DNA from: UBA4720 sp038227135
GTDB taxonomy: Bacteria > Gemmatimonadota > Gemmatimonadetes > Gemmatimonadales > Gemmatimonadaceae
Length of the DNA stretch: 64,000 nt
Direction of reading: 5' to 3'
Assembly (NCBI GenBank): GCA_038227135.1
Contig: JBBRQC010000007.1
Span: 1-64,000, forward strand
The position numbers and the translations under genes were made by a program. This document shows positions 50,416 to 59,570 of the stretch, piece after piece. The notes beneath the pieces are model-generated. The model worked only from the letters and a program-made list of their open reading frames with translations. It ran no database searches and was not told the origin of the DNA. The number at the start of each line of letters is the position of its first letter. The first letter of the stretch is position 1.

Positions 50416-51432
50416 CTATCTGGTGGTGGTCGTGTCGCGTTCCCGCGAGAGGTCCTCTACGCGCGCGCGGAGCTGGCTCAACTCAGCACGCTGCGCGGCT
50501 ATCATCTCTCCGAGCAGACCCGTCGCGAAAAGCACCGCACCTACCGTCACACAGGTCTCGACCAGATTCACGAGTGGGCGGAAGCCGACACCGCCGATCA
50601 CGCGCCAGAGTATGGCGACAATTCCAACGATCACGCCAATGACGAACAGCACCGCTCCCAATAATCCGAACAGAAGGAGAGGCTTCCTCGCAAATCGGAG
50701 CTCGAACCATACCGCAAGCATGTCGAGGACACCAACCGGAATGCGTCCTATGCCAAATTTCGACTGTCCGGCATTTCGTGGATAAAGCGGCACGGAGACC
50801 TCCGACAGGGAAAAACCATCGGCTGCGGCCATCACCACCATGTAGCGATGCCAATCAGGCCGGTTTGGAAGTGCGTCCATAACTTCACGCCTGTACGCCT
50901 TGACGGAATTGAGATCGCGGACGCCCACCTTGAATAGCGAGCGACTGAGTCTGTTGTAAATTCCGGAAACGAAAGCCTTCTCGTATTTCCCTTCCTTGTA
51001 GCCGGTTACGATGTCCGACTCACCCGCGAGGATCGGGGCGACCAGTCGCGGAATGTCTTCCGGCTTGTACTGCAGATCGGCGGGATAGAACACGAGGACG
51101 CTGCCGCGCGAATTCAGGTATCCTGTGCGGAGCGCATCGGCAATTCCGCGCCTCACCCCGTGCCGCACCGGGCGGAGAAACGGATACTCGGCGGCGAGTC
51201 GCTGGAGCACACTCCACGAGTCATCGACAGATCCATCGTCGATGACCACCACTTCATATCGACCGGGCGTCGCCGCAAAAGCCGCGCGTGCCTGCTCCAT
51301 GAACAGAGGCAGGTTTTCGGCTTCGTCCTTGGCGGGGACAAGCACGCTCACCTCGGGACGACTCGCCGCAGGCTGAAGTGCAGAGCCGCCCTTGAGGCGC
51401 TGTGCCGCCTCGGCCCGCGACAACGACGTCAT
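50416..51432 (-). CDS. Family 2 glycosyltransferase with C-terminal membrane segments
   Basis: 338 aa, ATG 51432 (ATGA overlap with rpoN). GT-A core: VLVPAKDEAENL, VIDDGSVDDSW, GIADALRTGY and the DxD-like FYPADLQYKPED. Two hydrophobic segments (about 240-265 and 280-310) then a short coiled coil (QRAELSQLRARVEDLSRE). This ArnC/GtrB-like layout suggests transfer of a sugar to undecaprenyl phosphate at the membrane. It lies 3 bases before the family 4 gene. Confidence 0.9.
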   Translation of the reverse strand: MTSLSRAEAAQRLKGGSALQPAASRPEVSVLVPAKDEAENLPLFMEQARAAFAATPGRYEVVVIDDGSVDDSWSVLQRLAAEYPFLRPVRHGVRRGIADALRTGYLNSRGSVLVFYPADLQYKPEDIPRLVAPILAGESDIVTGYKEGKYEKAFVSGIYNRLSRSLFKVGVRDLNSVKAYRREVMDALPNRPDWHRYMVVMAAADGFSLSEVSVPLYPRNAGQSKFGIGRIPVGVLDMLAVWFELRFARKPLLLFGLLGAVLFVIGVIVGIVAILWRVIGGVGFRPLVNLVETCVTVGAVLFATGLLGEMIAAQRAELSQLRARVEDLSRERDTTTTR

Positions 51433-52895
51433 ACGCGTTTCCGCATTCTGGCTGAAAGCACGCCAAGCTGGTCCCGGTATTTCGCGACTGTCCGCCGCGC
51501 GATCTGGACGCCGCTTTCGCGAAGGATGTTCACGATTGCCTGGTCGGTGAGCGGATGCTTGGGGTCTTCTTCCTGGACCAGTTTCTGGAGCTGTGCCTTG
51601 ATGCCGCGGGCGGAGACGTCTTCGCCGTCCGAAGTAGCGAGCCCGGACGAAAAGAAGAACTTGAGTGGGAGCACACCGCGTGGAGTCTGGACGAACTTCT
51701 CGTTGGTGACTCGGCTGACGGTGGATTCGTGCATGCTGATGACCTCCGCGACCTCGCGGAGTGTGAGGGGCTTCAGGTACTGAATTCCCTTCTCGAAAAA
51801 TTCGCGCTGCCGTTCGACGATGTAATTCATGACCTTGAGCATCGTCTGCCGACGTTGCTCGATCGCCTGAATCATCCAGTTGGCCGAGTTGAGCTTGTTG
51901 GAGATGAACTCCTTGTTCTCGCCGTCGAACTTCTTCTTGTCCCGTGCGATCTCCTGATAGGCGCGACTCAGCTTCAGCCGCGGGAGGTTGGCGTCGTTGA
52001 GAAAGACGTGATACCGATCGTCGATCTTCTCGACAATCAGGTCGGGGATGATGTAGTTGTCGTCACGGGATCCGTACTGGAGTCCCGGTTTCGGATCGAG
52101 CTTGGCGATTTCGTCCGCGGCCTTCTGCACGTCCCCCGCGCTGATTCCGAAGCGCTTGGAGATCTCGCTCCACCGGTGGTTGATCAGCTCCTCGAAGCAA
52201 TCACGAACGAGGCGGTACGGGACCGACTGCTCGAGACCGGCTTCCTTGAGCTGTAGAAGGAGACACTCCCTGAGATCCTGGGCGCCAACGCCGGGCGGAT
52301 CCAGATTCTGGATTGTGCCCAGCATCCTCTGTCCTTCCTCCAGTGTATAGAGCGGAAGGTCGTCGGTCTCGCGCCCCGCTTCTTCGGCCGCCTTCGTCAC
52401 CACTTCGTTTAGCGCGCGAACTATATCATCAACGCCAGAAGCGAGATAGCCATCATCGTTAATGTTGCCTATGAACTCGTCGGCAAGGAGCGTCTGCCTC
52501 GGAGTCAGCTCGAGCAGGCTGACCTGATCGCGCAGGTGGTCACTCAGATCGCGCGTGGCAACGGTTACGGGCTCGAAGTACTCGCGCTCTTCATGTTCTT
52601 CGCGCCGGCCTCCGGCGGTGTCGAAGCCATCGAGGAGGATCTCCTCCCAATCGATCTCGCCGGCTCGCTCGTCCTCTGTTTCAGCCTGCGCCGGCTCTTC
52701 GGCTTCGCCTTCCTGCTCCTCCTCCTCATCCTCCGCCTCGACGAGGTCTAGAAACGGGTTGTTCAGCAGCTCCTGCTTGAGATGCTGCTGGAGGTCCAGC
52801 AGGGGCATGTACAGCAGATCCATCGCCTGGTAAAGGCGTGGATTGATCTTGAGCTCCTGGCGGAGCTGAGTCGATTGATTGAGACCCGGCTTCAA
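51429..52895 (-). CDS. rpoN: RNA polymerase sigma-54 factor
   Basis: 488 aa, ATG 52895 (ATGA overlap with lptB). Region I (LNQSTQLRQELKINPRL...LKQELLNNPFLDL) is Gln- and Leu-rich as expected. An acidic region II (EDEEEEQEGEAEE) follows, then the core-binding domain and the RpoN box ARRTVAKYRDQL near 470. Sigma-54 needs an AAA+ enhancer-binding protein; none is encoded in this window. The lptB-rpoN order is the same as in proteobacteria. Confidence 0.97.
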   Translation of the reverse strand: MKPGLNQSTQLRQELKINPRLYQAMDLLYMPLLDLQQHLKQELLNNPFLDLVEAEDEEEEQEGEAEEPAQAETEDERAGEIDWEEILLDGFDTAGGRREEHEEREYFEPVTVATRDLSDHLRDQVSLLELTPRQTLLADEFIGNINDDGYLASGVDDIVRALNEVVTKAAEEAGRETDDLPLYTLEEGQRMLGTIQNLDPPGVGAQDLRECLLLQLKEAGLEQSVPYRLVRDCFEELINHRWSEISKRFGISAGDVQKAADEIAKLDPKPGLQYGSRDDNYIIPDLIVEKIDDRYHVFLNDANLPRLKLSRAYQEIARDKKKFDGENKEFISNKLNSANWMIQAIEQRRQTMLKVMNYIVERQREFFEKGIQYLKPLTLREVAEVISMHESTVSRVTNEKFVQTPRGVLPLKFFFSSGLATSDGEDVSARGIKAQLQKLVQEEDPKHPLTDQAIVNILRESGVQIARRTVAKYRDQLGVLSARMRKRV

Positions 52896-54118
52896 GAGAC
52901 GGTCACCTCGTCCCTTTCGCGGGAGAAGCGCTCGCGGAGACGCGCAGTAAGTGTTGGGCCCAGATAGATATCGGCAACTGTGTCATCGAAAACCAGCTCG
53001 CGCACGGTTCCGGAAACTTTAACCTGTCCATCGAACATAATGTACGCACGGTCCACTATATCGAGGGTCTGCTCGACGTTGTGATCGCTGATGAGGACGC
53101 CGATCCCACGGTGGCGCAGTCCCGCGACAATTGTCTGAATGTCGTGTACCGCGATCGGATCAACGCCTGCAAAAGGCTCGTCGAGCATCATGAATTTCGG
53201 GTCCGTGACCAGCGCGCGAGTGATTTCGAGCCGGCGGCGCTCCCCGCCGGAAAGTGCGTAAGCCTTGCTCTTGCGCAGACGCTTGATAGTTAGCTCATCG
53301 AGAAGTTTTTCCAGCCGCTCCGAGCGCTCCGCTGGAGTCAGCGGGAGAGTCTCGAGAATGGCCATAATGTTGTCCTCGACGGAGAGCTTTCTGAAGATCG
53401 AAGGCTCCTGCGAAAGATACCCAATTCCCCGTCGTGCCCGCTCGTACATTGGCAGCCTGGTGATGTCCTGGCCGTCGAGCAGGATTCGGCCCGAAAGGGG
53501 GTCAATGAGGCCGACGATCATGTAGAAGGTCGTTGTTTTTCCCGCTCCGTTGGGACCAAGCAGCCCGACAATTTCACCCTGTTGAAGCCTGAGTGCTACG
53601 TCGTTCACGACTTTTCGCCCGCGGTAGATCTTGGTGAGCCCTTCGGCCTCCAGGACGCTTCCCCCGATCAGCCTCGGCTTTGGAGGCGTCGACAAGGCGA
53701 GGCGAGAATGTTCCCCCGTCTCGCGCATCGCCTCCGCGAATTCAGCCCGGTGCGGCGCGATATCGTTCCACAAGGCGGGAGCAATCCGAACAGCCGCGTC
53801 GTCGCGCTCCACATCGCCGTCCAACGGAAGCAGCACACCAGACTCGACGAGCCGAGGCAGAACAGATGTTGCGAGATACGCCCGCACTTCATCCTGGCCC
53901 AGCCTTCCTGCTTCGCGCCCGACGTCGAGACCTTTCGCCCGCAGGGCCCGCAGGTAGTCGTCGCGGTAGTTCGCGGCGATGTCCTTCACTATCGCGACGC
54001 CGAGCGCATCGGCGGCTCTCACGATCGCGTGTAGTGCCAATCCGTCTAGACGATCCGTTTGCGAGCGGCTGTCCAGAATCTTTCGGATGCTGTCCGGAAG
54101 GTTGCCCCCGCCGGTCAC
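52892..54118 (-). CDS. lptB: LPS export ATPase LptB with N-terminal extension
   Basis: 408 aa from GTG 54118 (GTGA overlap with the upstream gene). The LptB part starts near residue 158 (EAEGLTKIYRGRKVVNDV): Walker A GPNGAGKTT, signature LSGGERRR, Walker B FMMLDEPFAGVDP, then SDHNVEQTL. LptB alone is about 240 aa. The first 155 residues (for example LDGLALHAIVRAADALGVAIVKDIAANYRDD) are a helical domain I cannot assign. The tight overlap and unbroken frame argue it is genuinely fused. Together with LptF/G (not here) it drives LPS transport. Confidence 0.93.
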   Translation of the reverse strand: MTGGGNLPDSIRKILDSRSQTDRLDGLALHAIVRAADALGVAIVKDIAANYRDDYLRALRAKGLDVGREAGRLGQDEVRAYLATSVLPRLVESGVLLPLDGDVERDDAAVRIAPALWNDIAPHRAEFAEAMRETGEHSRLALSTPPKPRLIGGSVLEAEGLTKIYRGRKVVNDVALRLQQGEIVGLLGPNGAGKTTTFYMIVGLIDPLSGRILLDGQDITRLPMYERARRGIGYLSQEPSIFRKLSVEDNIMAILETLPLTPAERSERLEKLLDELTIKRLRKSKAYALSGGERRRLEITRALVTDPKFMMLDEPFAGVDPIAVHDIQTIVAGLRHRGIGVLISDHNVEQTLDIVDRAYIMFDGQVKVSGTVRELVFDDTVADIYLGPTLTARLRERFSRERDEVTVS

Positions 54119-55503
54119 TGTCGCGCACCCGGCGGCGGCTTCACGGGCGCAGCGGTCTTGGTGTTGGGCGGTGTCGGGGTCTTGGTGTTGGGCGATGACG
54201 CCGGGCTGCTCGGCTTGACCGATGCGGGCTGGGTTGCCGGCTCGACCATCACTCCAGTTGCCTGATCATTGACCGTTACGGTGGCGACCTTTCGGTCCTC
54301 GAAATCGATTTCGATCACCCTGCCCCGCACATAGTTGACAGTCGGTTCATCCGCCGGCCCCTTGGAGTTCTTCATCTGGTAGAATGACCTGGCATCGCTG
54401 AGCGCAACGATCTGACGGATCCGCGGCTTGCTGCTCGTATCGGTTGGCGGGATAGAGTCGAAGCGTGCAATGATCGTGTCCCCGCTCATCCAGTCTCTTT
54501 GTTTGGAGACGACTCCCGAATCCGGGTTGCTTTCGGCGTACGCCTTACGCAATGCCCGGACCTCGCGCACGCGCTGGTCGGGCAAGATGGCGTCAATGGA
54601 GTCGGCGACTATCTCCCGCTCGGGGGAGATGGCGTGCGCGCGGGTCTTCCCCCACGCCATCGCGCGCTGCAGCCGGTTGGCGGTGACCCGTAAGTCAATG
54701 GTGTCCGCAACCAGCTCGAGATCCTGACTCAGGGCATGACCGTTGGGCGTAGCAACGACACGATCTACCTGCCGGTTCCTGGAAAACACGTCGATGACGC
54801 CACCGGTCAGCGTGAAGGTGTGGGCTCCAACCCCCTTCACCGACGGCCCGCGCATCAACCTGGCGAAGTCGCGACCGCTGTCGAGAAAAGCGGAGTCACC
54901 CGTCGCCAGTAGATCGGGGCGAGTGATTTGAACGCGACCGGACGCGTAGACGAGGCTGTCCCCTTCCATGGCGATTTGATTGGCCACGACGTACGCGGTA
55001 TCGGCGGGTCTGCCCTTGCCGGTCGTATCCTTTTGCACGAGGCTCACGGTGGGACGTTGCGGCGCGAACAGTCGCGCAAGCGGTCGCTGTGGTGTGCTCC
55101 GATAATATTCCGCCACCGGCCCCCGCAACGTGCTGCCATTCGACGAAACCGCAACTACGTCGCCCTCGGCATGCAGGTGGTCGTCGTTCTGGTAATACGT
55201 CATGGTCCGGGAGTCCACCCTGAGGCGGGGTTCATTGTAATGCACGTTCCCGATCAGGTAGAGCAGTCCCTGTGCTCCGTAGTACTCCGCGCTGTCAGCG
55301 GTCAATGTGTTTCCCTGTCCGATACAGTGGGCGAGGATCCCTCCGCCCCAAAAACTGTTTTGATTACCGCTGGCGTCCTTGCGGAGCCATGCCCGGGTGC
55401 CCGCACGATTGGGAAAGTCGAGATCACAGTTGCGGGGAAGGTTCTGCCCCGCAGCAGTTGAAGCGAGCATGAATGAAAAGCAACAAATGAAGAAAGGTTT
55501 CAC
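54115..55503 (-). CDS. lptA: OstA/LptA-like LPS transport protein
   Basis: 462 aa with a signal peptide (1-19, MASTAAGQ-type end in FMLASTAAGQ). Repeating beta segments of the OstA jelly-roll type follow (LTADSAEYYGAQGLLYLIGNV, LRVDSRTMTYYQNDDHLHAEG, LYASGRVQI). It is much longer than LptA (185 aa) but lacks the LptD barrel, so it may form a long periplasmic bridge. The C terminus is a Pro/Thr-rich tail with repeated PNTKTP/A units. Gene order lptC-this-lptB supports the role. Confidence 0.8.
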   Translation of the reverse strand: MKPFFICCFSFMLASTAAGQNLPRNCDLDFPNRAGTRAWLRKDASGNQNSFWGGGILAHCIGQGNTLTADSAEYYGAQGLLYLIGNVHYNEPRLRVDSRTMTYYQNDDHLHAEGDVVAVSSNGSTLRGPVAEYYRSTPQRPLARLFAPQRPTVSLVQKDTTGKGRPADTAYVVANQIAMEGDSLVYASGRVQITRPDLLATGDSAFLDSGRDFARLMRGPSVKGVGAHTFTLTGGVIDVFSRNRQVDRVVATPNGHALSQDLELVADTIDLRVTANRLQRAMAWGKTRAHAISPEREIVADSIDAILPDQRVREVRALRKAYAESNPDSGVVSKQRDWMSGDTIIARFDSIPPTDTSSKPRIRQIVALSDARSFYQMKNSKGPADEPTVNYVRGRVIEIDFEDRKVATVTVNDQATGVMVEPATQPASVKPSSPASSPNTKTPTPPNTKTAAPVKPPPGARQ

Positions 55504-55506
55504 GGC

Positions 55507-56127
55507 CTATCGCTTCGGCGTCGAGCTTGCGGCGGGCGCGGGCTGGATCGGCCGCGGCGATGTATTTGCGTTCGGTGCGGCAGGCGTTGGCTGCGTCGAG
55601 ACGCCTTTCGCCATACCGCTAGCTCCTTTGAGGATCTGGATGTTCTTCATGTCCGGATCCGATCGAAAGCCGACGCCCTCCAACCGGCGGTTTGGCTCCG
55701 TCATGGTGAACGCACTATCGCTGGAGATCTGATTGGTCTGCTGATTGTAGGTCAACTCGGGCGTGGTAAGACGGCGCCCGTCCTCAGTCACAACGACGAC
55801 GTTCTTGCGGGCTACCATGTTATTCGTACGGCTGTTGTACCTGCCCCGCTCGGAAGTCAGCAGCGCGTTCTTCGCGCCGGCGGCCGTGAAGAAAGTCGTG
55901 TGTACCTTCTCGAGCTCGATCCGTGTGTTTTCGTCGAAAAAGTATGCGGTGTCGGACTGAAGCAAAGCGCGGTTGAGTCCCTTATCCGTGAGAACGAATC
56001 TCATCCCATACATCACCTGATCAGCGGAATCGGCGAGGGGCGAATGGGCCGCAACCGGAGGCTGCTTCTTCTGGCTACACGCTACGGCTACGACGACAGC
56101 AAAAGCGCACAGCGCGACAATGCGCAT
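55507..56127 (-). CDS. lptC: LptC-like LPS transport lipoprotein
   Basis: 206 aa. The N terminus MRIVALCAFAVVVAVACSQ ends in a lipobox-like VAVAC with Cys17. The LptC/OstA-type region covers about 30-165 (MYGMRFVLTDKGLNRALLQSDTA, SERGRYNSRTNNMVARKNVVV). A Pro/Ala-rich tail of about 35 residues closes it. E. coli LptC has an uncleaved membrane anchor; here a lipid anchor seems more likely. It overlaps the kdsD stop by one base. Confidence 0.85.
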   Translation of the reverse strand: MRIVALCAFAVVVAVACSQKKQPPVAAHSPLADSADQVMYGMRFVLTDKGLNRALLQSDTAYFFDENTRIELEKVHTTFFTAAGAKNALLTSERGRYNSRTNNMVARKNVVVVTEDGRRLTTPELTYNQQTNQISSDSAFTMTEPNRRLEGVGFRSDPDMKNIQILKGASGMAKGVSTQPTPAAPNANTSPRPIQPAPAASSTPKR

Positions 56128-57092
56128 CAGACGACTCCAGCGCGCATCAAGTCGTGAAGGTGTATCACGCCGACGATCTTCTTGCCGACCCCCAGAACAG
56201 GCATCGCGATAATTCCGTGTGTCTCCATTCGGTAAACCACTGAACTCCCCAACTCCTCGGACTCCGCGACCTTCGGGTTCCTGTTCATCACCGTGGTCAC
56301 CGCGATCGGAAAGACGTTCTCCTCGTGCTCCATCAGGCGGGAAAGGTCTCCCGTCGTAATGACACCCAAGACCGTTCCATCCTTTCCCGTTACGACAGCA
56401 ATTCCCCTCCGCTCCGCGAGCTGCACGACCGCCTCTCGCATCGTCGCCGACTCGGGCAAAATCGGAAGGTCGTCCGTCACCATCACATCCGACACCCGCG
56501 TCAGGAGACGTTTCCCGATCGAGCCTCCCGGATGCAGGCGGGCGAAGTCGTCAGCATCGAAGCCTTTTTCCTCCAACAACGCGATAGCCAGCGCATCGCC
56601 GAGCGCGAGAGCGACGGTGGTGCTGGTCGTCGGTGCGAGATCGTGCGGACACGCTTCTTCCTTGACCCAGCCATCCAAAGCCACATCGCTGTGACGCGCC
56701 AGCGTTGACTTCGCATTGCCAGTCAGTGAAATCGTACATACGCCGAGACGCTTCAACTGATCGAGGAGGCCAAGGACTTCAGCCGATTCTCCGCTCTTCG
56801 AAATCAGAATCGCGACGTCCGACTTGCCGACGATGCCGAGATCCCCGTGAACGCTGTCGGCGGGGTGCAGAAATGTCGCGGGCGTTCCAGTGGATGTGAG
56901 CGTTGCGGCGATCTTCCGGCCGACGAGACCGGATTTCCCGACTCCCGAGACGATGACTCGGCCCTCGGACCTTGCGATGCTTTCGACCGCCCGCGCGAAC
57001 TCTTCGCCGATGCGGCGCTCTGCTTCGCCGAGCGCCTCGGTCTCCATGCGGAGAACTCGACGTCCGCGCTCAACTATTTCCTTGTGCGTCAT
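56127..57092 (-). CDS. kdsD: D-arabinose-5-phosphate isomerase
   Basis: 321 aa, ATG 57092 (ATGA overlap with kdsA). It makes arabinose-5-phosphate for KDO. SIS domain (about 40-180): VSGVGKSGLVGRKIAATLTSTG, HPADSVHGDLG and SKSGESAEVL. Two CBS domains fill 200-321 (MVTDDLPILPESATMREAV, TTVMNRNPKVAESE). The LHPGGSIGKRLLTRVSDVM linker is diagnostic of the KdsD/KpsF group. Confidence 0.95.
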   Translation of the reverse strand: MTHKEIVERGRRVLRMETEALGEAERRIGEEFARAVESIARSEGRVIVSGVGKSGLVGRKIAATLTSTGTPATFLHPADSVHGDLGIVGKSDVAILISKSGESAEVLGLLDQLKRLGVCTISLTGNAKSTLARHSDVALDGWVKEEACPHDLAPTTSTTVALALGDALAIALLEEKGFDADDFARLHPGGSIGKRLLTRVSDVMVTDDLPILPESATMREAVVQLAERRGIAVVTGKDGTVLGVITTGDLSRLMEHEENVFPIAVTTVMNRNPKVAESEELGSSVVYRMETHGIIAMPVLGVGKKIVGVIHLHDLMRAGVV

Positions 57093-57901
57093 CGGTTGAT
57101 GCGCGCCCAGATGTCTACAGCGCGGTCCATAAGAGATCCCATCTCCGACAACGGAATCATGTTCGGACCGTCGCTCGGAGCGCCGTCGGGATGCGGGTGC
57201 GTTTCCAGAAAAAGGCCCTGGGCGCCGGCGGCGATTGCGGATAGCGCGAGTATGGGCACGAACTCCCGTGCTCCTCCGCTCGCTCCATCCGGACCCTGAC
57301 CCGGCTTCTGAACGCTGTGGGTGGCGTCAAAAATTACCGGTGCCCCGCATGCTTCCCGCAGCCGCGTGAACGAACGCATATCGACGACGAGATCACCATA
57401 GCCGAAGAAAGTACCGCGCTCGGTGACGGCGATGTCGCGCGAGCGTCCGCTGGCGGTGCCGCGAACTTTCTGCACCGCTCCTTGCATTCCCTCCGGCTGG
57501 AGCCATTGCCCCTTTTTCACGTTCACGGGTTTCCCCGTTGCTCCAGCGGCCTCGAGCAGGTCCGTCTGCCGGCAAAGGAAGGCCGGAATCTGGAGCACGT
57601 CGACGACGCTTGCCGCGGGTCCGCATTGATCAGGCGTATGGACATCGGTGAGCACCGGAAGTCCCGTCGCTTTGCGTACTCGCTCGAGGGCTGTCAATCC
57701 GGCGTCGATCCCCGGCCCGCGGGCGGCGTTACGATTCGAGCGATTCGCCTTGTCGAAGCTCGCCTTGTAAATGATTCCGCCGGGGACCTTTTCGGCGATC
57801 CGCGCGAGCGCCTCGCCGACTCTGAGATTGAGCTCGTCGTTCTCCAGAACACACGGGCCGGCGATGAGGAACAGCTTGTCCGCCGGAAAGAATTCCGCCA
57901 C
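57089..57901 (-). CDS. kdsA: KDO-8-phosphate synthase
   Basis: 270 aa from GTG 57901, 1 base after pyrG. It condenses PEP with arabinose-5-phosphate. FLIAGPCVLEN, YKASFDKANRSN, LTDVHTPDQC and FDATHSVQKPGQ are conserved. The CVLEN Cys, VHTPDQ and other positions suggest a metal-dependent form. The phosphatase KdsC is not adjacent. Confidence 0.96.
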   Translation of the reverse strand: MAEFFPADKLFLIAGPCVLENDELNLRVGEALARIAEKVPGGIIYKASFDKANRSNRNAARGPGIDAGLTALERVRKATGLPVLTDVHTPDQCGPAASVVDVLQIPAFLCRQTDLLEAAGATGKPVNVKKGQWLQPEGMQGAVQKVRGTASGRSRDIAVTERGTFFGYGDLVVDMRSFTRLREACGAPVIFDATHSVQKPGQGPDGASGGAREFVPILALSAIAAGAQGLFLETHPHPDGAPSDGPNMIPLSEMGSLMDRAVDIWARINR

Positions 57902-57902
57902 G

Positions 57903-59570
57903 CTATTCCGCCGTCTCTACTGACGCCCGTTTGCGGCTACCTCGTGCCGGCGCCTTCGCCTGCACCGCAGCGGCGATGAAGCTCGCAAAGAGGGGATGAG
58001 GACGCGTGGGACGCGATTGAAGCTCCGGATGAAACTGGCAACCGATGAACCAGGGATGCGTCGGGAGCTCGACGATCTCCACGAGGGAGCCATCCGGCGA
58101 CAATCCGCTGAGGTTCAATCCGTGCTCGACGAAGCCATCACGGTACTTGTTGTTGACTTCATATCGATGGCGATGCCGCTCACTTACCTGAGGCGCGGCA
58201 TAGATCGCGGCGGCCTGAGTTCCGACTCCCAGCCTGCACGGATAGGCACCCAGCCGCATTGTGCCGCCCATGTCGGTGACGTGTTGCTGGCCCTCCATCA
58301 GCGAGATGACTGCATTGCCGCACTCCGGCGCGAACTCGCTCGAATGACTGTCGGATAATCCCATCACGTTGCGCGCAAACTCGATGATGGCGGTCTGCAT
58401 GCCGAGACAGATGCCGAAGAACGGCAACCCGGATTCGCGCGCATACCTGATGGCTTCGAGCATTCCTTCGACACCGCGCACGCCGAACCCGCCCGGGACG
58501 AGCACACCGTGAAACTCACCGAGCAGCTCGCGTGTCTTTTCCCGGCTGGTGAACAGGTCGCTGGCGAGCCATGAGACTTCCACGCCGACGTCATTCGCGA
58601 TTCCGCCGTGGATGAGTGCTTCGTGGACGCTCTTGTAGCTGTCGATCAATCCAGTGTATTTGCCAATGACGGCGATCTTCACGCGCCCGTGCGGATGCAG
58701 AATCCGCTCGACCATACTCCGCCACTTGGAAAGATCCGGAGCCTTGCGGCCGAGAAGACCGAGTTTGTGCATCACTCGCTCGTCGAGACCCTGTTCGTGG
58801 AAGAGCAACGGGATCTGGTAGATCGAGGGAACATCCCTGCTCTCGATTACCGCACCGAACTCGACGTTGCAAAAGAGCGCAATCTTGCGCTTCACTTCCT
58901 CGGAAAGGGCGCGCTCCGTTCTGCAGATAAGGATATCGGGCTGGATTCCGATTTCCATCAACTCGCGCACCGAGTGCTGCGTCGGCTTCGTCTTCACCTC
59001 GCCCGCGGCGGCGATGAAAGGAACCAGCGTAAGGTGGATGAAGATTGCATTCTCGCGCCCGATCTCGTGCCTGAACTGGCGTATCGCTTCCAGGAATGGC
59101 AGCGACTCGATGTCGCCGACCGTCCCTCCGATCTCGACGATGACTACATCGCTCTCCGGCGCGAGACGCTTCATAGCGCCCTTGATCTCGTCGGTGACGT
59201 GCGGAATCACCTGGACGGTGGAGCCGAGGTATTCTCCGCGGCGCTCCTTGGTGATTACGCTCAGGTAAATCCGGCCGGTGGTGATGTTGTTGGGCTGGGC
59301 CAGCGAGCGATCTATGAATCGCTCGTAGTGCCCTAGATCGAGATCCGTCTCGGCGCCGTCGTCCGTTACGAAGACTTCGCCATGCTGAAACGGCGACATC
59401 GTACCCGGATCTACGTTCAGATATGGATCGAATTTCATTATCGTCACGCGCATTCCGCGTTCGACCAGGAGTCGTCCGAGAGAGGCGGCCGCTATCCCCT
59501 TGCCGAGCGAGGATACGACACCACCAGTCACGAAGATGTAGCGCGTCTGTTGGCTGGAACTAACCGACAT
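57903..59570 (-). CDS. pyrG: CTP synthase
   Basis: 555 aa, ATG 59570, overlapping kdsB by 11 bases. It aminates UTP to CTP. Synthetase domain (1-270): YIFVTGGVVSSLGKGIAAAS and FDPYLNVDPGTMSPFQHGEV. Glutaminase domain: GVLVPGGFGVRGVEGM, FGICLGMQ with the nucleophile Cys, and the late GCQFHPELQSRP. CTP is the nucleotide used by KdsB, which explains its place between kdsB and kdsA. Confidence 0.97.
   Translation of the reverse strand: MSVSSSQQTRYIFVTGGVVSSLGKGIAAASLGRLLVERGMRVTIMKFDPYLNVDPGTMSPFQHGEVFVTDDGAETDLDLGHYERFIDRSLAQPNNITTGRIYLSVITKERRGEYLGSTVQVIPHVTDEIKGAMKRLAPESDVVIVEIGGTVGDIESLPFLEAIRQFRHEIGRENAIFIHLTLVPFIAAAGEVKTKPTQHSVRELMEIGIQPDILICRTERALSEEVKRKIALFCNVEFGAVIESRDVPSIYQIPLLFHEQGLDERVMHKLGLLGRKAPDLSKWRSMVERILHPHGRVKIAVIGKYTGLIDSYKSVHEALIHGGIANDVGVEVSWLASDLFTSREKTRELLGEFHGVLVPGGFGVRGVEGMLEAIRYARESGLPFFGICLGMQTAIIEFARNVMGLSDSHSSEFAPECGNAVISLMEGQQHVTDMGGTMRLGAYPCRLGVGTQAAAIYAAPQVSERHRHRYEVNNKYRDGFVEHGLNLSGLSPDGSLVEIVELPTHPWFIGCQFHPELQSRPTRPHPLFASFIAAAVQAKAPARGSRKRASVETAE

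Noticed and set aside
51555..52256. Plus-strand ORF of 233 codons opposite rpoN
   Set aside because: It is an antisense shadow of the sigma-54 gene, whose motifs are complete.
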